From the NCBI RefSeq assembly GCF_003752405.1, contig NZ_RKHK01000001.1, forward strand, positions 186,001 to 250,000: DNA of 64,000 bases. The letters are read 5' to 3'. Positions 9,777-20,394 of the stretch are shown piece by piece (positions within the stretch are counted from its first letter, which is position 1; each line of letters begins with the position of its first letter). A program made the position numbers and the translations under genes. Under the pieces are notes generated by a model. That model searched no databases, was not told the DNA's origin, and saw only the letters and a program-made list of their open reading frames with translations. The stretch comes from Bogoriella caseilytica (lineage in GTDB: Bacteria > Actinomycetota > Actinomycetes > Actinomycetales > Actinomycetaceae).

Positions 9777-9888
9777 AGACTTATGTCATATCTGCCACCC
9801 GTGACGCTAAGTGCCGCATGCCAGGCGGGCAATCACCTCGGGGGGTGTGTTGGTGCCCGGATCTGTGGACTTTGCCCTGCGGCTCGTC

Positions 9889-10869
9889 TCAGGGGCGCGT
9901 GGCAGGGCTGCTCGGCACCGAGACGTCGTAGTATGAGGCGCTGCGTTCCTCCAGGAGCACCTCAAGGACGGCGGCCTTGTACGAGTTCTCCACCGCGCTG
10001 CCCCATCGGACTGTGGCCCCATTGCTCAGCTCCAGCGTCACCTGGGCGGTCCCGGTGGCCCCGGCCTCCCCTACCTGCTCCAGCAGGCTCTCCGGCAGCT
10101 CTCCCAGCACGGTCAGCACCGCCTCGACTGCAGCCGAGGTGCGGCCGGCCTCATCGAGCGGCACGTCGACCTCGGGAAGATCCTCCGGCGCCTCGGAGCG
10201 CGTCGCGACCTGGATACCGTCGGCGTCGATCAGCACCCAGCGCGCGCCGTCCTCGGTGGCCGCCACCGGGGTGCGCGAGACCAAGGTCACGGCCAGGCCA
10301 TCAGGCCAGGAACGCGTGACCGCGACGTCGGCGACGGCGTCGAGATCCTGGATCTGCTCAGCGATCTCTCCTGTGTCCACACGTAACAGCGGCGTGCCCA
10401 CGTGCGGGGCCAGCGCAGCCTCCACGGACTCCGCCGGCACGTACTCGCTCGCGCCGGTGATCTGCACCGACTCGCGGTCCAGGGCGAGGAAGGACGAGGC
10501 GAGCAGGACCCACGCCACCGCCAGCAGGGCAGCGAGCACACCGATGACGATCGCGGAGCGGCGCCAGGCCAGCCGGCGTCCGGCATCGTGGCGTTCGGCC
10601 AGGCGCGCACGGAAGGCCTGGCTGACCCGGGCGGTCGCCGAGAGCCCTGCCCTCGCACTGGGCTGAGCATCCCGTGCTCGCGCCATGGGCTTGCTCCGGC
10701 TCGCGCGCCGGGCCAGGCCCTGCTTCGCCGCGGGCTTCGAGGCCGCAGGCTTTCTCGCGGCCGGCTCCTTCTTGGCACGCTTCTTCGCGGTCTTCTTCGC
10801 CGGCTTCACCGCGCTCTGGGGCGTAGCCGATCGCACGGCGGGACGGCGGGGAGTCGCCGGGGGCCTCAT
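9889..10869 (-). CDS. ftsQ: Cell division protein FtsQ
   Basis: Bitopic divisome protein linking FtsL/FtsB-type proteins with FtsW/FtsI. 326 aa: a long cytoplasmic tail (1-104), one membrane helix (about 105-127), then the extracytoplasmic POTRA domain (about 131-200) and FtsQ domain. The tail is unusual: residues 20-62 are almost only Lys, Ala, Arg, Pro and Ser in KKTAKKRAKKEP-like runs, resembling a histone H1 tail. The stop overlaps nothing downstream; its own start overlaps the murC stop by 4 bases. Confidence 0.92.
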   Translation of the reverse strand: MRPPATPRRPAVRSATPQSAVKPAKKTAKKRAKKEPAARKPAASKPAAKQGLARRASRSKPMARARDAQPSARAGLSATARVSQAFRARLAERHDAGRRLAWRRSAIVIGVLAALLAVAWVLLASSFLALDRESVQITGASEYVPAESVEAALAPHVGTPLLRVDTGEIAEQIQDLDAVADVAVTRSWPDGLAVTLVSRTPVAATEDGARWVLIDADGIQVATRSEAPEDLPEVDVPLDEAGRTSAAVEAVLTVLGELPESLLEQVGEAGATGTAQVTLELSNGATVRWGSAVENSYKAAVLEVLLEERSASYYDVSVPSSPATRP

Positions 10870-12272
10870 GCTGAGCCCGCCTGTGCCTCCTCGCGGCCTC
10901 GCAACCGGTCGAGGATCTCGGGCACGAGTTCGGTGACGTCACCCGCTCCGATGGTGAGCAACAGGTCTCCCGGCTCAGCCTCATCGGCCACGGTCCTCGC
11001 CGCGGCGTGACGATCAGCCACATAGCGTGCGCCCTCGATCTCCGAGGTGATCAGCGCGCCGTCGACGCCCGGGATCGGGTCCTCGCGGGCGGCGTAGACA
11101 TCGGTGACGACGACGACATCCGCAGCCGAGAGCGCCTGGGCGAAGCGCTCGGCGAAGGCCTGGGTCCGCGAGTAGAGATGGGGCTGGAACAAGGCCACTA
11201 CGCGGCCTCGCCCGGCCTGCTCACGCGCGGTGATCAAGGTGGCTTCGATCTCAGTGGGGTGGTGGGCATAGTCATCGACCACGCGGATCCCGGCCACGGT
11301 GCCGCGCGACTCGAAACGCCGGCCAGTACCGGTGAACACACCGAGCGCCGCAGCCATCGCCTGTGGTTCCACTCCGAGTTCCACACCGGCCGTCCATGCC
11401 GCGGTCGCGTTGAGCAGCATGTGCCGGCCGGGGACCTGCAGGTGGAGTGTGGCCACGGCGTCGGAGACTGCCGGGCGGCGCAAGGTGAGCGTCCCGTCAC
11501 CGCCGAGCATGACGTGCGCCTCGATGCCCGGGGCCTCGGCGAGCCCGACGGTGCCGCCGTAGGTGATGACTCGGGTGCCAGCGGCGGCCGCATGACGAGC
11601 CAGCGCGGCGGCACCGGCGTCGTCGGCGCAGGCCACCAGCAATCCGCCAGGCTCGATCAGAGCGGTGAACTCCTCGAAGGAGCGGCGGAAGGCCTCCTCG
11701 CTCCCGTAGTGGTCGAGGTGGTCGGGCTCGATGTTGGTGACCACGGCGATCCGTGGCCGGTAGTTGAGGAAGGAGCCGTCCGATTCATCGGCCTCGGCCA
11801 CGAAGGCGCGTCCCTGCCCCAGGTGCGCTCCGGTCCCCCGCCCCATCACCGTGCCCCCGATTGCATAGGAGGGTTGCTGGCCGGCCGCCTCCAGGGCGAC
11901 GGCGAGCATGGCCGAGGTCGAGGTCTTGCCATGGGCGCCGGCCACGGCCACGAAGTCACGATCCGCGGCTGCCCGTGCCAGGGCCGCCGATCGGTGGATG
12001 ACCGCCAGCCCGCGAGCACGAGCTGCGACCAGTTCCGGGTTGGTCTCCCGCACCGCCGTGGAGACCACCACGGTGGCGCTCTCCGGGAGTGCCGCCACGT
12101 GGTCGGCGTCGTGGCCCACGTGGGCAGTGATGCCGAGCCGGCGCAGGTGGGAGATCATCGGGCCCTCTGCCTGGTCGGAGCCGGAGACCTGGTGCCCGGC
12201 CGCGGCCAGCAGCTCGGCGATGGCCGACATGCCGGCCCCGCCGATACCGAGGAAGTGGAAGGGCTCGCTCAT
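10866..12272 (-). CDS. murC: UDP-N-acetylmuramate-L-alanine ligase
   Basis: First amino-acid ligase of the peptidoglycan precursor pathway: adds L-Ala to UDP-MurNAc using ATP, in the cytosol. 468 aa. The N-terminal Rossmann motif GIGGAGMSAIAELL is at 9-22 and the Mur ATPase loop AGAHGKTSTS at about 115. ERTS-type central and C-terminal domains follow (VDDYAHHPTEI, about 320). Start and stop each overlap the neighbours by 4 bases, so translation is probably coupled from murG to ftsQ. Confidence 0.97.
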   Translation of the reverse strand: MSEPFHFLGIGGAGMSAIAELLAAAGHQVSGSDQAEGPMISHLRRLGITAHVGHDADHVAALPESATVVVSTAVRETNPELVAARARGLAVIHRSAALARAAADRDFVAVAGAHGKTSTSAMLAVALEAAGQQPSYAIGGTVMGRGTGAHLGQGRAFVAEADESDGSFLNYRPRIAVVTNIEPDHLDHYGSEEAFRRSFEEFTALIEPGGLLVACADDAGAAALARHAAAAGTRVITYGGTVGLAEAPGIEAHVMLGGDGTLTLRRPAVSDAVATLHLQVPGRHMLLNATAAWTAGVELGVEPQAMAAALGVFTGTGRRFESRGTVAGIRVVDDYAHHPTEIEATLITAREQAGRGRVVALFQPHLYSRTQAFAERFAQALSAADVVVVTDVYAAREDPIPGVDGALITSEIEGARYVADRHAAARTVADEAEPGDLLLTIGAGDVTELVPEILDRLRGREEAQAGSA

Positions 12273-13420
12273 GCGCGCTCTCCCGGAGTCTGTCGCACTC
12301 CCGCGATGAGCTCGACCAGGCGCTGGGCACCGTCGGTCACCCCCGAACGCGCCGCCGCCTCCCCCATCTCCTGGAGCCTGGCCGGCTGAGCGAGCAGGGC
12401 GGCGATCTCACTGGCAACGTATTCGGCGTCCAGGTGGGCGTCCGCCACGAGGCGCCCGCCCCCGGCAGCGACGACATCGGCGGCATTGAGCCGCTGTTCG
12501 CCGTTCCCGATGGGCAGGGGCACGTAGATGGCTGGAAGGCCCAGCGCCGCGAGTTCGGCCACCGTGCCCGCTCCGGAGCGGCACAGCACGAGGTCGGCCA
12601 GGGCATAGGCCTGGTCCATGTCGCCCAGGTAGTCCCGTACCTGGTAGCGCTCCCCCGCAGCGCCGGCGTCGGACAACCTCCGGCGCACGGCCTCGTCCTT
12701 GCCCCGGCCGGTCAGGTGCAGCACCTGGGCTCCCGCGGCCAGCAGTTCCACCGCAGCCCCGGCGGCTGCCTCGTTGATCCGCTGTGCTCCCAGCGAGCCC
12801 CCCGTGATGAGCAGGGTGGGGCGTTGCGCGTCGAGGCCCAGAGCCGCAGCGGCCTGCTCCCGGCGCCGTCGGCCTCCCTCGGCGGTGGTGCGGTCAGCGG
12901 CCAGCGCGGCCACCGGCCCTCTGAGGGGAAGCCCTGTGGTCCGTGTGCGGCCGTGCTTGGCCGCCAGCGGTGTCGACGCGAAGGTCAGGGCCACGACCGC
13001 AGCGTGGCGGGCTCCCAGCCGGTTGGCGATGCCGGGCCGGGCGTTCTGCTCGTGGATCACCACGGGCAGGCCGCGCCGCTTCGCAGCGCGGTAGGCGGGC
13101 ACCGCCACGTATCCGCCGTAGCCCACGACGACGTCGGCCCTCAGATCATCCATGGCCTGCCCGGCGGACCGGACCGCGTGGCGGAGCCGGCCCGGAAGGC
13201 GCAGCAGATCCAGCGAGGGGCGGCGGGGCAAGGGCACGCGCGGAACGTGATGCAGGGCGATCCCGGCGGCCGGCACCAGCTCGGCCTCCAGCCCCTCGGC
13301 CGTGCCGAGGGCCGCCACCTCGGCGCCCTCTTCGCGCAAGGCGACCGCCGTGGCGAGCAGAGGATTCACGTGGCCGGCGGTGCCGCCACCGGCCAGCAGC
13401 ACACGCAGCGGCTCAGCCAC
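12269..13420 (-). CDS. murG: UDP-GlcNAc transferase MurG
   Basis: GT28 glycosyltransferase that adds GlcNAc to lipid I to form lipid II on the inner face of the membrane. 383 aa. The N-terminal glycine-rich loop AGGGTAGHVNPLLA (10-23) is the family hallmark. The C-terminal half holds the UDP-GlcNAc site with GGSLGAQRINEA and CRSGAGTVAELAALG-like segments. Overlaps ftsW upstream by 8 bases and murC downstream by 4. Confidence 0.97.
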   Translation of the reverse strand: MAEPLRVLLAGGGTAGHVNPLLATAVALREEGAEVAALGTAEGLEAELVPAAGIALHHVPRVPLPRRPSLDLLRLPGRLRHAVRSAGQAMDDLRADVVVGYGGYVAVPAYRAAKRRGLPVVIHEQNARPGIANRLGARHAAVVALTFASTPLAAKHGRTRTTGLPLRGPVAALAADRTTAEGGRRRREQAAAALGLDAQRPTLLITGGSLGAQRINEAAAGAAVELLAAGAQVLHLTGRGKDEAVRRRLSDAGAAGERYQVRDYLGDMDQAYALADLVLCRSGAGTVAELAALGLPAIYVPLPIGNGEQRLNAADVVAAGGGRLVADAHLDAEYVASEIAALLAQPARLQEMGEAAARSGVTDGAQRLVELIAGVRQTPGERA

Positions 13421-14783
13421 GGCGCCCCTGGCCCATCACCGCGAGGGAGCGGGCCACCACTGAGGGCCGCGAGGTGGCGGCGCGGCGGGCTCCAGGTTCG
13501 TCCCGTGCGAAGGCCAGCACGATGCCCAGGGCAAGCAGCGTCGCAAGCAGCGAGGAGCCGCCAGCCGAGACTAGGGGCAGCGGCACCCCGATGACGGGCA
13601 GCAGATTCACCACCACGCCGATGTTGATGAGCGCCTGGCCCAGGATCCACGCGGCAATACCCCCGGTGGCGATCTGGACGAAGGGGTCCCGGTGGCGGCG
13701 GATCACCCGGAAGAGACCCACCGCCAGAGCCGCGAAGAGCAGGATCACCACGAGAGTGCCGAGCAGGCCGAGTTCCTCACCGATGATCGCGAGAATGTAG
13801 TCGGTCTCCGCCTCGGGCAGGTAGGCCCACTTCTCACGGGAGGCTCCCAGGCCGACTCCACTGACACCGCCCGTCCCGAGGGCGCGCAGTCCGTGGGTGA
13901 CCTGGTACCCCAGGCGAGCGATGACCTCGGGGTCATCCTCCATGCCCAGGAAGAACCGGATGCGGTCCATCCGGTAGGGCGCGGCGATCAGCAAGAACGC
14001 GAGGGCGCCCGATCCCAGCACGCCCGCCGCGGCGAACCAGCGCATCGGCAGGCCGGCCACGAAGTAGGCACCGACGGTCAGCGTGACCACCACGAGCATC
14101 GTGCCGAGGTCACCTCCCAACACCACGAAGAGCGCGGCCACCCCGGCCATGAGGGCGCCCGGCACGAGCACGTGCCTCCAGTCGTGGAGCTGATGCGCCT
14201 TACGGGCCAGGACCAGCCCGAGGAAGAGGGCAAGACCGAGCTTGAGGAACTCCGCGGGCTGGATGATCTGGTTGACACCCGGGATCCACAGCGAGTTGCG
14301 GTTACCGCCGCCGTAGACGCCATAGGGCGTGTAGACCGCAGCCTGCAGGGCCAGACCGGCGATCACCGCGGGCCAGGCGAGCTTGCGGTACAGGGCCACG
14401 GGCAAGCGGGAGGCGATGGCCCCGAGCACAATCCCGGCGATGGCAAAGATGATCTGGCGCTGGCCACCGAGGTAGGGATTGCCCTCATTGCCGTGCATCG
14501 AGTCGATGATCGAGGCGGAGAAGACCATGGTGACGCCGATGATGACGAGCAGGACCGAGGAGCCGGCGATGAGGTAATAGCTCAGGGCACCCTGCGCGTC
14601 GTGCTGGGCCTGCTCGGCATTCCCGCCGGCCCGGGTCGACGCGGACTGCTTCGAGGCGGGCTGTTTCGACCGGGACTGCTTCGTGGTCGCTGGCGTCTTC
14701 GAGCTGGTACTGCGCGCGCGTGCCGTGGCGGGTGCACCCGGCCGGCGCGGCGTGCTGGGACGCCGGGTCCCGAGGCTGGTCAC
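13413..14783 (-). CDS. ftsW: SEDS glycosyltransferase FtsW
   Basis: Polymerises lipid II into septal glycan together with FtsI. 456 aa: a 65-residue cytoplasmic tail rich in S, K, T, Q with repeated SKQ units, then about ten membrane segments. SEDS landmarks are visible: QPAEFLKLGLALFLG near the catalytic loop region, and GVPLPLVSAGGSSLLATLLALG near the C-terminus. The C-terminus is short and basic. Division rather than elongation type is inferred from its place between murD and murG. Confidence 0.95.
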   Translation of the reverse strand: MTSLGTRRPSTPRRPGAPATARARSTSSKTPATTKQSRSKQPASKQSASTRAGGNAEQAQHDAQGALSYYLIAGSSVLLVIIGVTMVFSASIIDSMHGNEGNPYLGGQRQIIFAIAGIVLGAIASRLPVALYRKLAWPAVIAGLALQAAVYTPYGVYGGGNRNSLWIPGVNQIIQPAEFLKLGLALFLGLVLARKAHQLHDWRHVLVPGALMAGVAALFVVLGGDLGTMLVVVTLTVGAYFVAGLPMRWFAAAGVLGSGALAFLLIAAPYRMDRIRFFLGMEDDPEVIARLGYQVTHGLRALGTGGVSGVGLGASREKWAYLPEAETDYILAIIGEELGLLGTLVVILLFAALAVGLFRVIRRHRDPFVQIATGGIAAWILGQALINIGVVVNLLPVIGVPLPLVSAGGSSLLATLLALGIVLAFARDEPGARRAATSRPSVVARSLAVMGQGRRG

Positions 14784-16273
14784 TGGGCCTCCTGCCGGGC
14801 CCGGACCGCCGCCGCGAAGGCCTCGCCGCGGGCGGCGTAGTTCCGGAACTGATCCATGGAGGCGCTGGCAGGGGCCAAGAGCACGGTGTCGCCCTGCTGA
14901 GCGAACCGCGCTGCCCGAGTGACTGCCTGCGCCATGACCTCATCCTGGCTGGCCTCGATCTCGACGACCGGTACGTCAGCCGCGTGTCGGGCGAGTGCAT
15001 CACGCAGCGGAGCGCGGTCGAGGCCGATGAGCACCACGGCACGCAGCTTGTGCCGGTACGCGCCGACCAGGTCGTCGAACTGTGCGCCCTTGGCGAGCCC
15101 TCCGGCGACCCACACCACGGATCCGTCGGGGAGAGCGCCGAGCGAGGCAGCAGCGGCGTGGGCGTTGGTGGCCTTGGTGTCGTCCACGTAGGTCACGCCC
15201 GCCACGGTGGCCACCGTGGCGATGCGATGCGCGCCGGGCTGCATGGCGCGCAGGCCGGCGCTGACCGCCTCGGCGGGCACACCGTGCGCGCGGGCCAGGG
15301 CGGCGGCGCTGAGGGCGTTGGCCAGGACATGATCCGGTGCTGTGCGCGCCGCTCCGGGCGCCAGGTGCGCCAGGTCGGCGACCTCCGCGAGTTCGACCGC
15401 ACCGCGCTGGCGCTCGCGCAACGGGGCGCCGAAAGCACGGTCGCACAGCACCTCACCGGCGAGCCCGAGCTGACCGACCTGCGGGACCGCGAGGGTGGTG
15501 CCTACCGCTCGGCACCCCTCGGCCACGTCGGCCTGCTCCACCATCTCGCGGGTGACGGGGGCGTCCGCGTTGTAGATACAGGCGCTCGTGGTGCGTTCGT
15601 AGACGCGTGCTTTTGCCGCGCGGTACTCGCCGAAGCCGCCGTGCCAGTCCAGATGGTCGTCGGCGAGGTTCAGGCAGGCGCTGGCCTGTGCGGCCACAGT
15701 ATGGGTGGCGTGGAGCTGGAAGCTGGAGAGCTCCACCGCAAGCACGTCGATGGCGCCTGAGGCCGACACCCGGACCACCGGATCGCCCACGTTGCCCACC
15801 GCGGGCGCGCGCTCACCTGCCGCAGTGAGGATCGAGGAGAGCATCTGCACCGTGGTGGTCTTGCCGTTGGTGCCGGTCAGGGTCAGCCACGGGGCGCGAG
15901 ATCCATCCGCGCGCCGTGCCTGGACGCGCCAGGCGAGTTCGATCTCGCTCCAGACCTCCAGTCCGGCTGCCGCGGCGCGCTGATGGAGCGGACCGGTGGC
16001 CGGGAAGCCGGGTGAGACCACCAGCACGTCCGGTGCCTCCGCCACGATCCGTGCGGCGAGCTGGGCGCCATCGGCCTCGGCATGCCACCGCACGCCCGGT
16101 GGGACCTCACCGCTGGAGCGGGCCGACTCGATCGCAGCCTCGGAAGCGTCGTAGCCGATGAGTTCGCGGGCACCCGAGACGGTGGCGAGCACCTCCAGCG
16201 CCGCGCGGCCCGAGGCCCCGAGCCCGGCGACGGCGACCCGTGCGCCGTCGAGCAGGCGACCGTGCTCACTCAT
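14780..16273 (-). CDS. murD: UDP-MurNAc-L-Ala-D-Glu ligase
   Basis: Adds D-Glu to UDP-MurNAc-L-Ala. 497 aa, longer than the usual 440-480. N-terminal [19 protein letters not shown], the ATPase loop [14 protein letters not shown] (about 130), [11 protein letters not shown] (central domain) and [12 protein letters not shown] (C-terminal domain) are all present. The upstream in-frame ATG would run 105 bases into mraY; the chosen ATG overlaps the mraY stop by 4 bases, matching the cluster pattern. Confidence 0.96.
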   Translation of the reverse strand: MSEHGRLLDGARVAVAGLGASGRAALEVLATVSGARELIGYDASEAAIESARSSGEVPPGVRWHAEADGAQLAARIVAEAPDVLVVSPGFPATGPLHQRAAAAGLEVWSEIELAWRVQARRADGSRAPWLTLTGTNGKTTTVQMLSSILTAAGERAPAVGNVGDPVVRVSASGAIDVLAVELSSFQLHATHTVAAQASACLNLADDHLDWHGGFGEYRAAKARVYERTTSACIYNADAPVTREMVEQADVAEGCRAVGTTLAVPQVGQLGLAGEVLCDRAFGAPLRERQRGAVELAEVADLAHLAPGAARTAPDHVLANALSAAALARAHGVPAEAVSAGLRAMQPGAHRIATVATVAGVTYVDDTKATNAHAAAASLGALPDGSVVWVAGGLAKGAQFDDLVGAYRHKLRAVVLIGLDRAPLRDALARHAADVPVVEIEASQDEVMAQAVTRAARFAQQGDTVLLAPASASMDQFRNYAARGEAFAAAVRARQEAQ

Positions 16274-17379
16274 GAGGGAGTCACCGCCACCCATTCGCCG
16301 TAGAACAAGCCCAGGCCCAGCGCGGCGCAGAGCGCGGCGATGATCCAGAAGCGGACCACGATGGTGACCTCGTTCCATCCCTTGAGCTCGAAGTGATGGT
16401 GCAAGGGGGCCATCTTGAAGATCCGTCTGCCCTCCCCGGAGACCCGTTTGGTGATCTTGAAGCCGGCGACCTGGAGCACGTCGGAGAAGACGATGACCAC
16501 GAAGAGGCCGCCGATGACGACGGCGAGGAACTCCGTGCGGGTCAGGATCGACAGGCCTGCCAGCGCCGCCCCCAGGGCCAGCGAGCCGGTGTCACCCATG
16601 AAGATCTGGGCGGGCGAGGTGTTCCACCACAGGAAACCGAAGCAGGCACCCACGATAGCGGCGGTGATGATCGCGAGATCGCGCGGGTCGCGGACCTCGT
16701 AACAGCCCGGTCCGGGCTGGGTGAGGTACTGGCAGGACTGGTTGGACTGCCAGATGGTGATGATCGTGTACGCACCGAAGACGAGCATCGAGGTGCCGGT
16801 GGCCAGGCCGTCGAGACCGTCGGTGAGGTTGACGGCATTGGACCAGGCGGTGATGAGGAAGTTGGCCCAGATCACGAAGAGCACGAGCCCCACGGCGGCA
16901 CCGGCGAAGGCCAGGTTCAGCCCGGTGTCGCGGATGAAGGAGATCTGCGTGGAGGCCGGCGTGCGGTAGTTCTCGTTGGCGAACTGCAGGGCGAGCACCG
17001 CGAAGGTGATGCCGACGACCGCCTGGCCGAGAATCTTGCCCTTCTCGCTCAGACCCAGCGATCGCTGGCGGGAGATCTTGATGTAGTCGTCGAGGAAGCC
17101 GACGAAGCCCATGCCGACCATGAGGAAAAGCAGGAGCAGCCCGGAGACATTCGGGAGGCGCCCGGCGGAGATGTTGGCCACGGCGTAGCCGATGACGGTG
17201 GCGGCAATGATGACCACGCCGCCCATGGTCGGCGTGCCGCGCTTGGTGAAGTGACCGGTGGGGCCGTCCTGGCGGATGAACTGGCCGTAGTTCTTCTTCA
17301 CCAGCAACCGGATGAACAGGGGCGTGCCCGCCATGGACACCACGAGCGCGACGGCTCCGGAGATGAGCACGGACATCAT
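16270..17379 (-). CDS. mraY: Phospho-MurNAc-pentapeptide translocase MraY
   Basis: Integral membrane enzyme that transfers phospho-MurNAc-pentapeptide to undecaprenyl phosphate to give lipid I. 369 aa with about ten membrane segments. Family motifs: the GTPTMGG loop (about 48), [15 protein letters not shown] with catalytic Asp residues (about 190), and [13 protein letters not shown] near the C-terminus. Both ends overlap the neighbours by 4 bases. Confidence 0.97.
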   Translation of the reverse strand: MMSVLISGAVALVVSMAGTPLFIRLLVKKNYGQFIRQDGPTGHFTKRGTPTMGGVVIIAATVIGYAVANISAGRLPNVSGLLLLFLMVGMGFVGFLDDYIKISRQRSLGLSEKGKILGQAVVGITFAVLALQFANENYRTPASTQISFIRDTGLNLAFAGAAVGLVLFVIWANFLITAWSNAVNLTDGLDGLATGTSMLVFGAYTIITIWQSNQSCQYLTQPGPGCYEVRDPRDLAIITAAIVGACFGFLWWNTSPAQIFMGDTGSLALGAALAGLSILTRTEFLAVVIGGLFVVIVFSDVLQVAGFKITKRVSGEGRRIFKMAPLHHHFELKGWNEVTIVVRFWIIAALCAALGLGLFYGEWVAVTPS

Positions 17380-18824
17380 CGCTGATCACCTGCCTGGGTT
17401 GCGCGCTCGGCCACGAGGCCGGGGAGCCGGTCGGCCAGTCGCCACACTCCGGTGCCCAGCGATCCCTTGACGAGCACCACGTCACCGTCCTGCAGATGTG
17501 GGACGAGCAGCTCACCGGCGTGCTCGACGCTCGACGCTCGCAGCACGCTGACGCCGGCGAGTTCGGCTGCCGCGCCGAGTTCTGCGGGCGCCGCCACGCT
17601 CACAAGGAGGTCCACCCCGGTACGTGCGGCCTCCGCGCCGATCGAGGCGTGCTCTGCTGCGGAGGCCTCGCCCAGTTCGAGCATCTCGGCGAGGACCGCC
17701 ACGGTGCGGCGGCCCGCCCCGATGCGCGCCATGGTGGCCAGCGCGGCCCGGACCGCCGTGGGGTTGGCGTTGTAGGAGTCATCGATCAGGGTGATGCCAC
17801 CGTCCAGCTCACCTACGGCCATCCGGTGGGGGCTTGCGGGCTCAGCCAGGGCCAGCCCGGTGGCCACCGCGGGCAGCGGGACGCCCAGGTGTAGTGCGAC
17901 AGTCGCCGCGGCCAGGGCATTGCCCACCTGATGCTCACCGGTCAGCGCCAACTCGACAGCGGCCTCCCCGGAGGCACCGGGCACGCTCGAGAGGATCCGG
18001 AAGTTCGCGCGCCCATCAGGCCCAGCCGAGATGTCCGCAGCGCGCACCGTGGCCTGCGCCCCGGCACGCGAGAAGGTCAGCACCTCGCGTCCACCCGCGA
18101 GCTCGCTCATGGCGGCTACGCGGGGGTCGTCGATGTTGAGCACGCACACGGCGTCCGGCAGTGATCCCGAGATCAGCTCACCCTTGGCGATTGCCACGTT
18201 CTCGATGCTGCCGAAGCCCTGGAGATGCGCGGCGCCGACAGCGAGCTCTATGGCCACGTCTGGCGGTGCGATGGAGGTGAGGTAGGTGAGGTCACCCACC
18301 GCGTCCGCGCCCATCTCGAGGACGAGCACGTCGGTCTTGGTGTCGGCGCGCAGCACGGTGAGGGGCAGCCCCACCTCGCTGTTGAAGGAGCCGGCGGGCG
18401 CGAGCACCGTGCCGAGTGGCTGGAGGATCTGGGCGAGCAGGTCTTTGGTGGTGGTCTTGCCGTAGGAACCGGTCAACCCCACCACGCGCAGATCCGGGCG
18501 GCGGCGGCGCAGCTCTGTGAGCGCGTGCCGGGCCAGGGCGCCGAGTGCCACGGTCACATCGGCCACCAGGATCTGGCGGCCGGCGGGGACCCCAGGCACT
18601 TCCCGGGTGACCATCGCACCCACGGCGCCGGCCTCCAGCACGGAGGGGACGAAATCGTGGCCGTCGGAGCGCGCACCGGTGATGGCGGCGAACAATGCCC
18701 CCGGGGTGACGGCTCGAGAATCCGAGACGACGGCGGCGACCGTGGCCTCGGCAGCTGGGTCTGCGGGATCGGCGAGCCGGCCCCCGGCGGCTCGGGCGAC
18801 CTCGGCGAGAGTCATGGCAATCAT
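17376..18824 (-). CDS. murF: UDP-MurNAc-tripeptide-D-Ala-D-Ala ligase
   Basis: Adds the D-Ala-D-Ala dipeptide to complete the cytosolic pentapeptide precursor. 482 aa. The ATPase loop is [12 protein letters not shown] (about 117), with [11 protein letters not shown] after it and [15 protein letters not shown] (about 340) in the C-terminal domain. MIAM offers two starts; the first gives the 4-base overlap with the murE stop. Confidence 0.96.
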   Translation of the reverse strand: MIAMTLAEVARAAGGRLADPADPAAEATVAAVVSDSRAVTPGALFAAITGARSDGHDFVPSVLEAGAVGAMVTREVPGVPAGRQILVADVTVALGALARHALTELRRRRPDLRVVGLTGSYGKTTTKDLLAQILQPLGTVLAPAGSFNSEVGLPLTVLRADTKTDVLVLEMGADAVGDLTYLTSIAPPDVAIELAVGAAHLQGFGSIENVAIAKGELISGSLPDAVCVLNIDDPRVAAMSELAGGREVLTFSRAGAQATVRAADISAGPDGRANFRILSSVPGASGEAAVELALTGEHQVGNALAAATVALHLGVPLPAVATGLALAEPASPHRMAVGELDGGITLIDDSYNANPTAVRAALATMARIGAGRRTVAVLAEMLELGEASAAEHASIGAEAARTGVDLLVSVAAPAELGAAAELAGVSVLRASSVEHAGELLVPHLQDGDVVLVKGSLGTGVWRLADRLPGLVAERATQAGDQR

Positions 18825-20392
18825 CGGGACGATCTTCCCTCACCCGGGCCGGCTGCACCGCCGGCACTCGCCTGCAGGGCGGAGCGGACTTCCTCACGGT
18901 CGTCGAGATGGTGCTCGACGCCGGCGATCTCCTGGACGGTTTCGTGCCCTCGGCCGGCGATGAGCACGGTGTCTGCCGGGTCAGCGCCGGTGATGGCAGC
19001 GCGGATCGCTACGCGGCGGTCACCAATCTCACGGACGAGGCTTCCTGCTGCAGCAGCACGCGCCGGGCCGAGCAGATCCGCACGGATGGCCGCGGCGGGC
19101 TCGTCGTGCGGATCGTCATCGGTGATCGTGACCTCATCGCAGTAGCGCACGGCCAGCTCAGCCATCTCGGCACGCTTGCCTGCATCGCGGGATCCGGCCG
19201 CCCCGAAGACCACGTGCAGCCGGCCCTCGGTGGAGCCTCGCAGGGCCGAGAGCACGACGGCGAGGCCTCCGGGGTTGTGGGCGAAGTCCACGATCACCCG
19301 CGGCGCCGTGGCCAGCAGCTCCATCCGCCCCGGGATCACCGGGCTCAGTCCGCCGGCGTGGGCGAGCGCCTCCTCGAGGACGGCGGGATCGGTGCCGGCG
19401 GCCAGCAGCATCACCACGGCGAGGCTGGCGTTGGCCACGTTGAAGGCCCCGGGCAGAGCGGTGGTGAAACACAGTTCCTGTCCTGCGCCGCGGAGCGTGA
19501 CGCGAGAACCGGTGCCGTCCGGGACCGCAGCGATCACCTGCCAGTCGGCAGCGTTCGCCTCGTCGGTGCCCACGCTGCTCATGGCGTAGCCGGCCGGACG
19601 GGAGGCGGCGAGCCTCTGGCCCCACTGGTCGTCGACCATGCTGACGCCCTGGGCCGAGCGTTGCGGGGTGAAGAGCGCCTCCTTGGCAGCAAAGTAGCCC
19701 TCCATGCTGCCGTGATGGTCGAGATGATCCTGGGTGAGGTTGGTGAAGCCGGCGACGTCGTAGAGCACCGAGTCCACCCGGCCCAGATCCAGCGCATGGG
19801 AGGAGACCTCCATCGCCAGGTCCGTCACGCCCTCGGCGACCATCTCGGCGAGCAGAGCCTGCAGATCCGCCGGCTGAGGAGTGGTGAGCTGAGCGGGCAC
19901 GGCGCGTAGCTCGGGGGTCCGGGTCCGGACCTCCACGGTGCCGATCAGCCCGGTGGAACGCCCCAGTGCCGCCAGCGCGTGCTCCAGGAAGTAGCAGGTG
20001 GTGGTCTTGCCATTCGTGCCCGTGACCGCGAAGGTGCGCAGCTGCTCAGCGGGGCGTCCATAGATCTCTGCTGCGAGGCGACCGAGGACGGCGGGAACGT
20101 CCGGAGCCACGAGCACCGGCGTCCCCTCAGCCAGGGCATAGGCCGGGTCGGCAAGGATCGTCAGCCCTGCCTCGTCGGTCAGCACAGCCACCGCTCCGGA
20201 GGCCACGGCGGCCCTCGCGAAGAGCGCACCGTGCACACGGCCGCCGGTGTGCCCCGCGAAGAGATCGCCGCGACGGATCAGCCGGTTGTCCGCACGCACG
20301 CCGCCCACCACAGTGGTGGCCCAGGAGTCGCGCGTGCCGGGGGCAGGCGAGATGGGCAGGCCGGGAATCACCTCGGCCAGAGGGCGCGCCAT
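18821..20392 (-). CDS. murE: UDP-MurNAc-dipeptide ligase MurE
   Basis: Adds the third stem-peptide residue. 523 aa. The ATPase loop [10 protein letters not shown] is at about 124-133, the carbamylated-lysine region EGYFAAKEALF ends near 241, and IAGRGHE is near 479-485. The residues that select the amino acid read D426-D427-P428-H429 (DDDPHDEP), whereas meso-diaminopimelate enzymes have DNPR. The Arg that holds the second carboxylate is absent, so L-Lys (or another diamino acid) is more likely. That specificity is inference; family assignment is certain. Confidence 0.95.
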   Translation of the reverse strand: MARPLAEVIPGLPISPAPGTRDSWATTVVGGVRADNRLIRRGDLFAGHTGGRVHGALFARAAVASGAVAVLTDEAGLTILADPAYALAEGTPVLVAPDVPAVLGRLAAEIYGRPAEQLRTFAVTGTNGKTTTCYFLEHALAALGRSTGLIGTVEVRTRTPELRAVPAQLTTPQPADLQALLAEMVAEGVTDLAMEVSSHALDLGRVDSVLYDVAGFTNLTQDHLDHHGSMEGYFAAKEALFTPQRSAQGVSMVDDQWGQRLAASRPAGYAMSSVGTDEANAADWQVIAAVPDGTGSRVTLRGAGQELCFTTALPGAFNVANASLAVVMLLAAGTDPAVLEEALAHAGGLSPVIPGRMELLATAPRVIVDFAHNPGGLAVVLSALRGSTEGRLHVVFGAAGSRDAGKRAEMAELAVRYCDEVTITDDDPHDEPAAAIRADLLGPARAAAAGSLVREIGDRRVAIRAAITGADPADTVLIAGRGHETVQEIAGVEHHLDDREEVRSALQASAGGAAGPGEGRSSR

Positions 20393-20394
20393 CG

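Noticed and set aside
11007-12389. 460-codon open frame opposite murC
   Set aside because: Antisense shadow; murC on the other strand has all family motifs.
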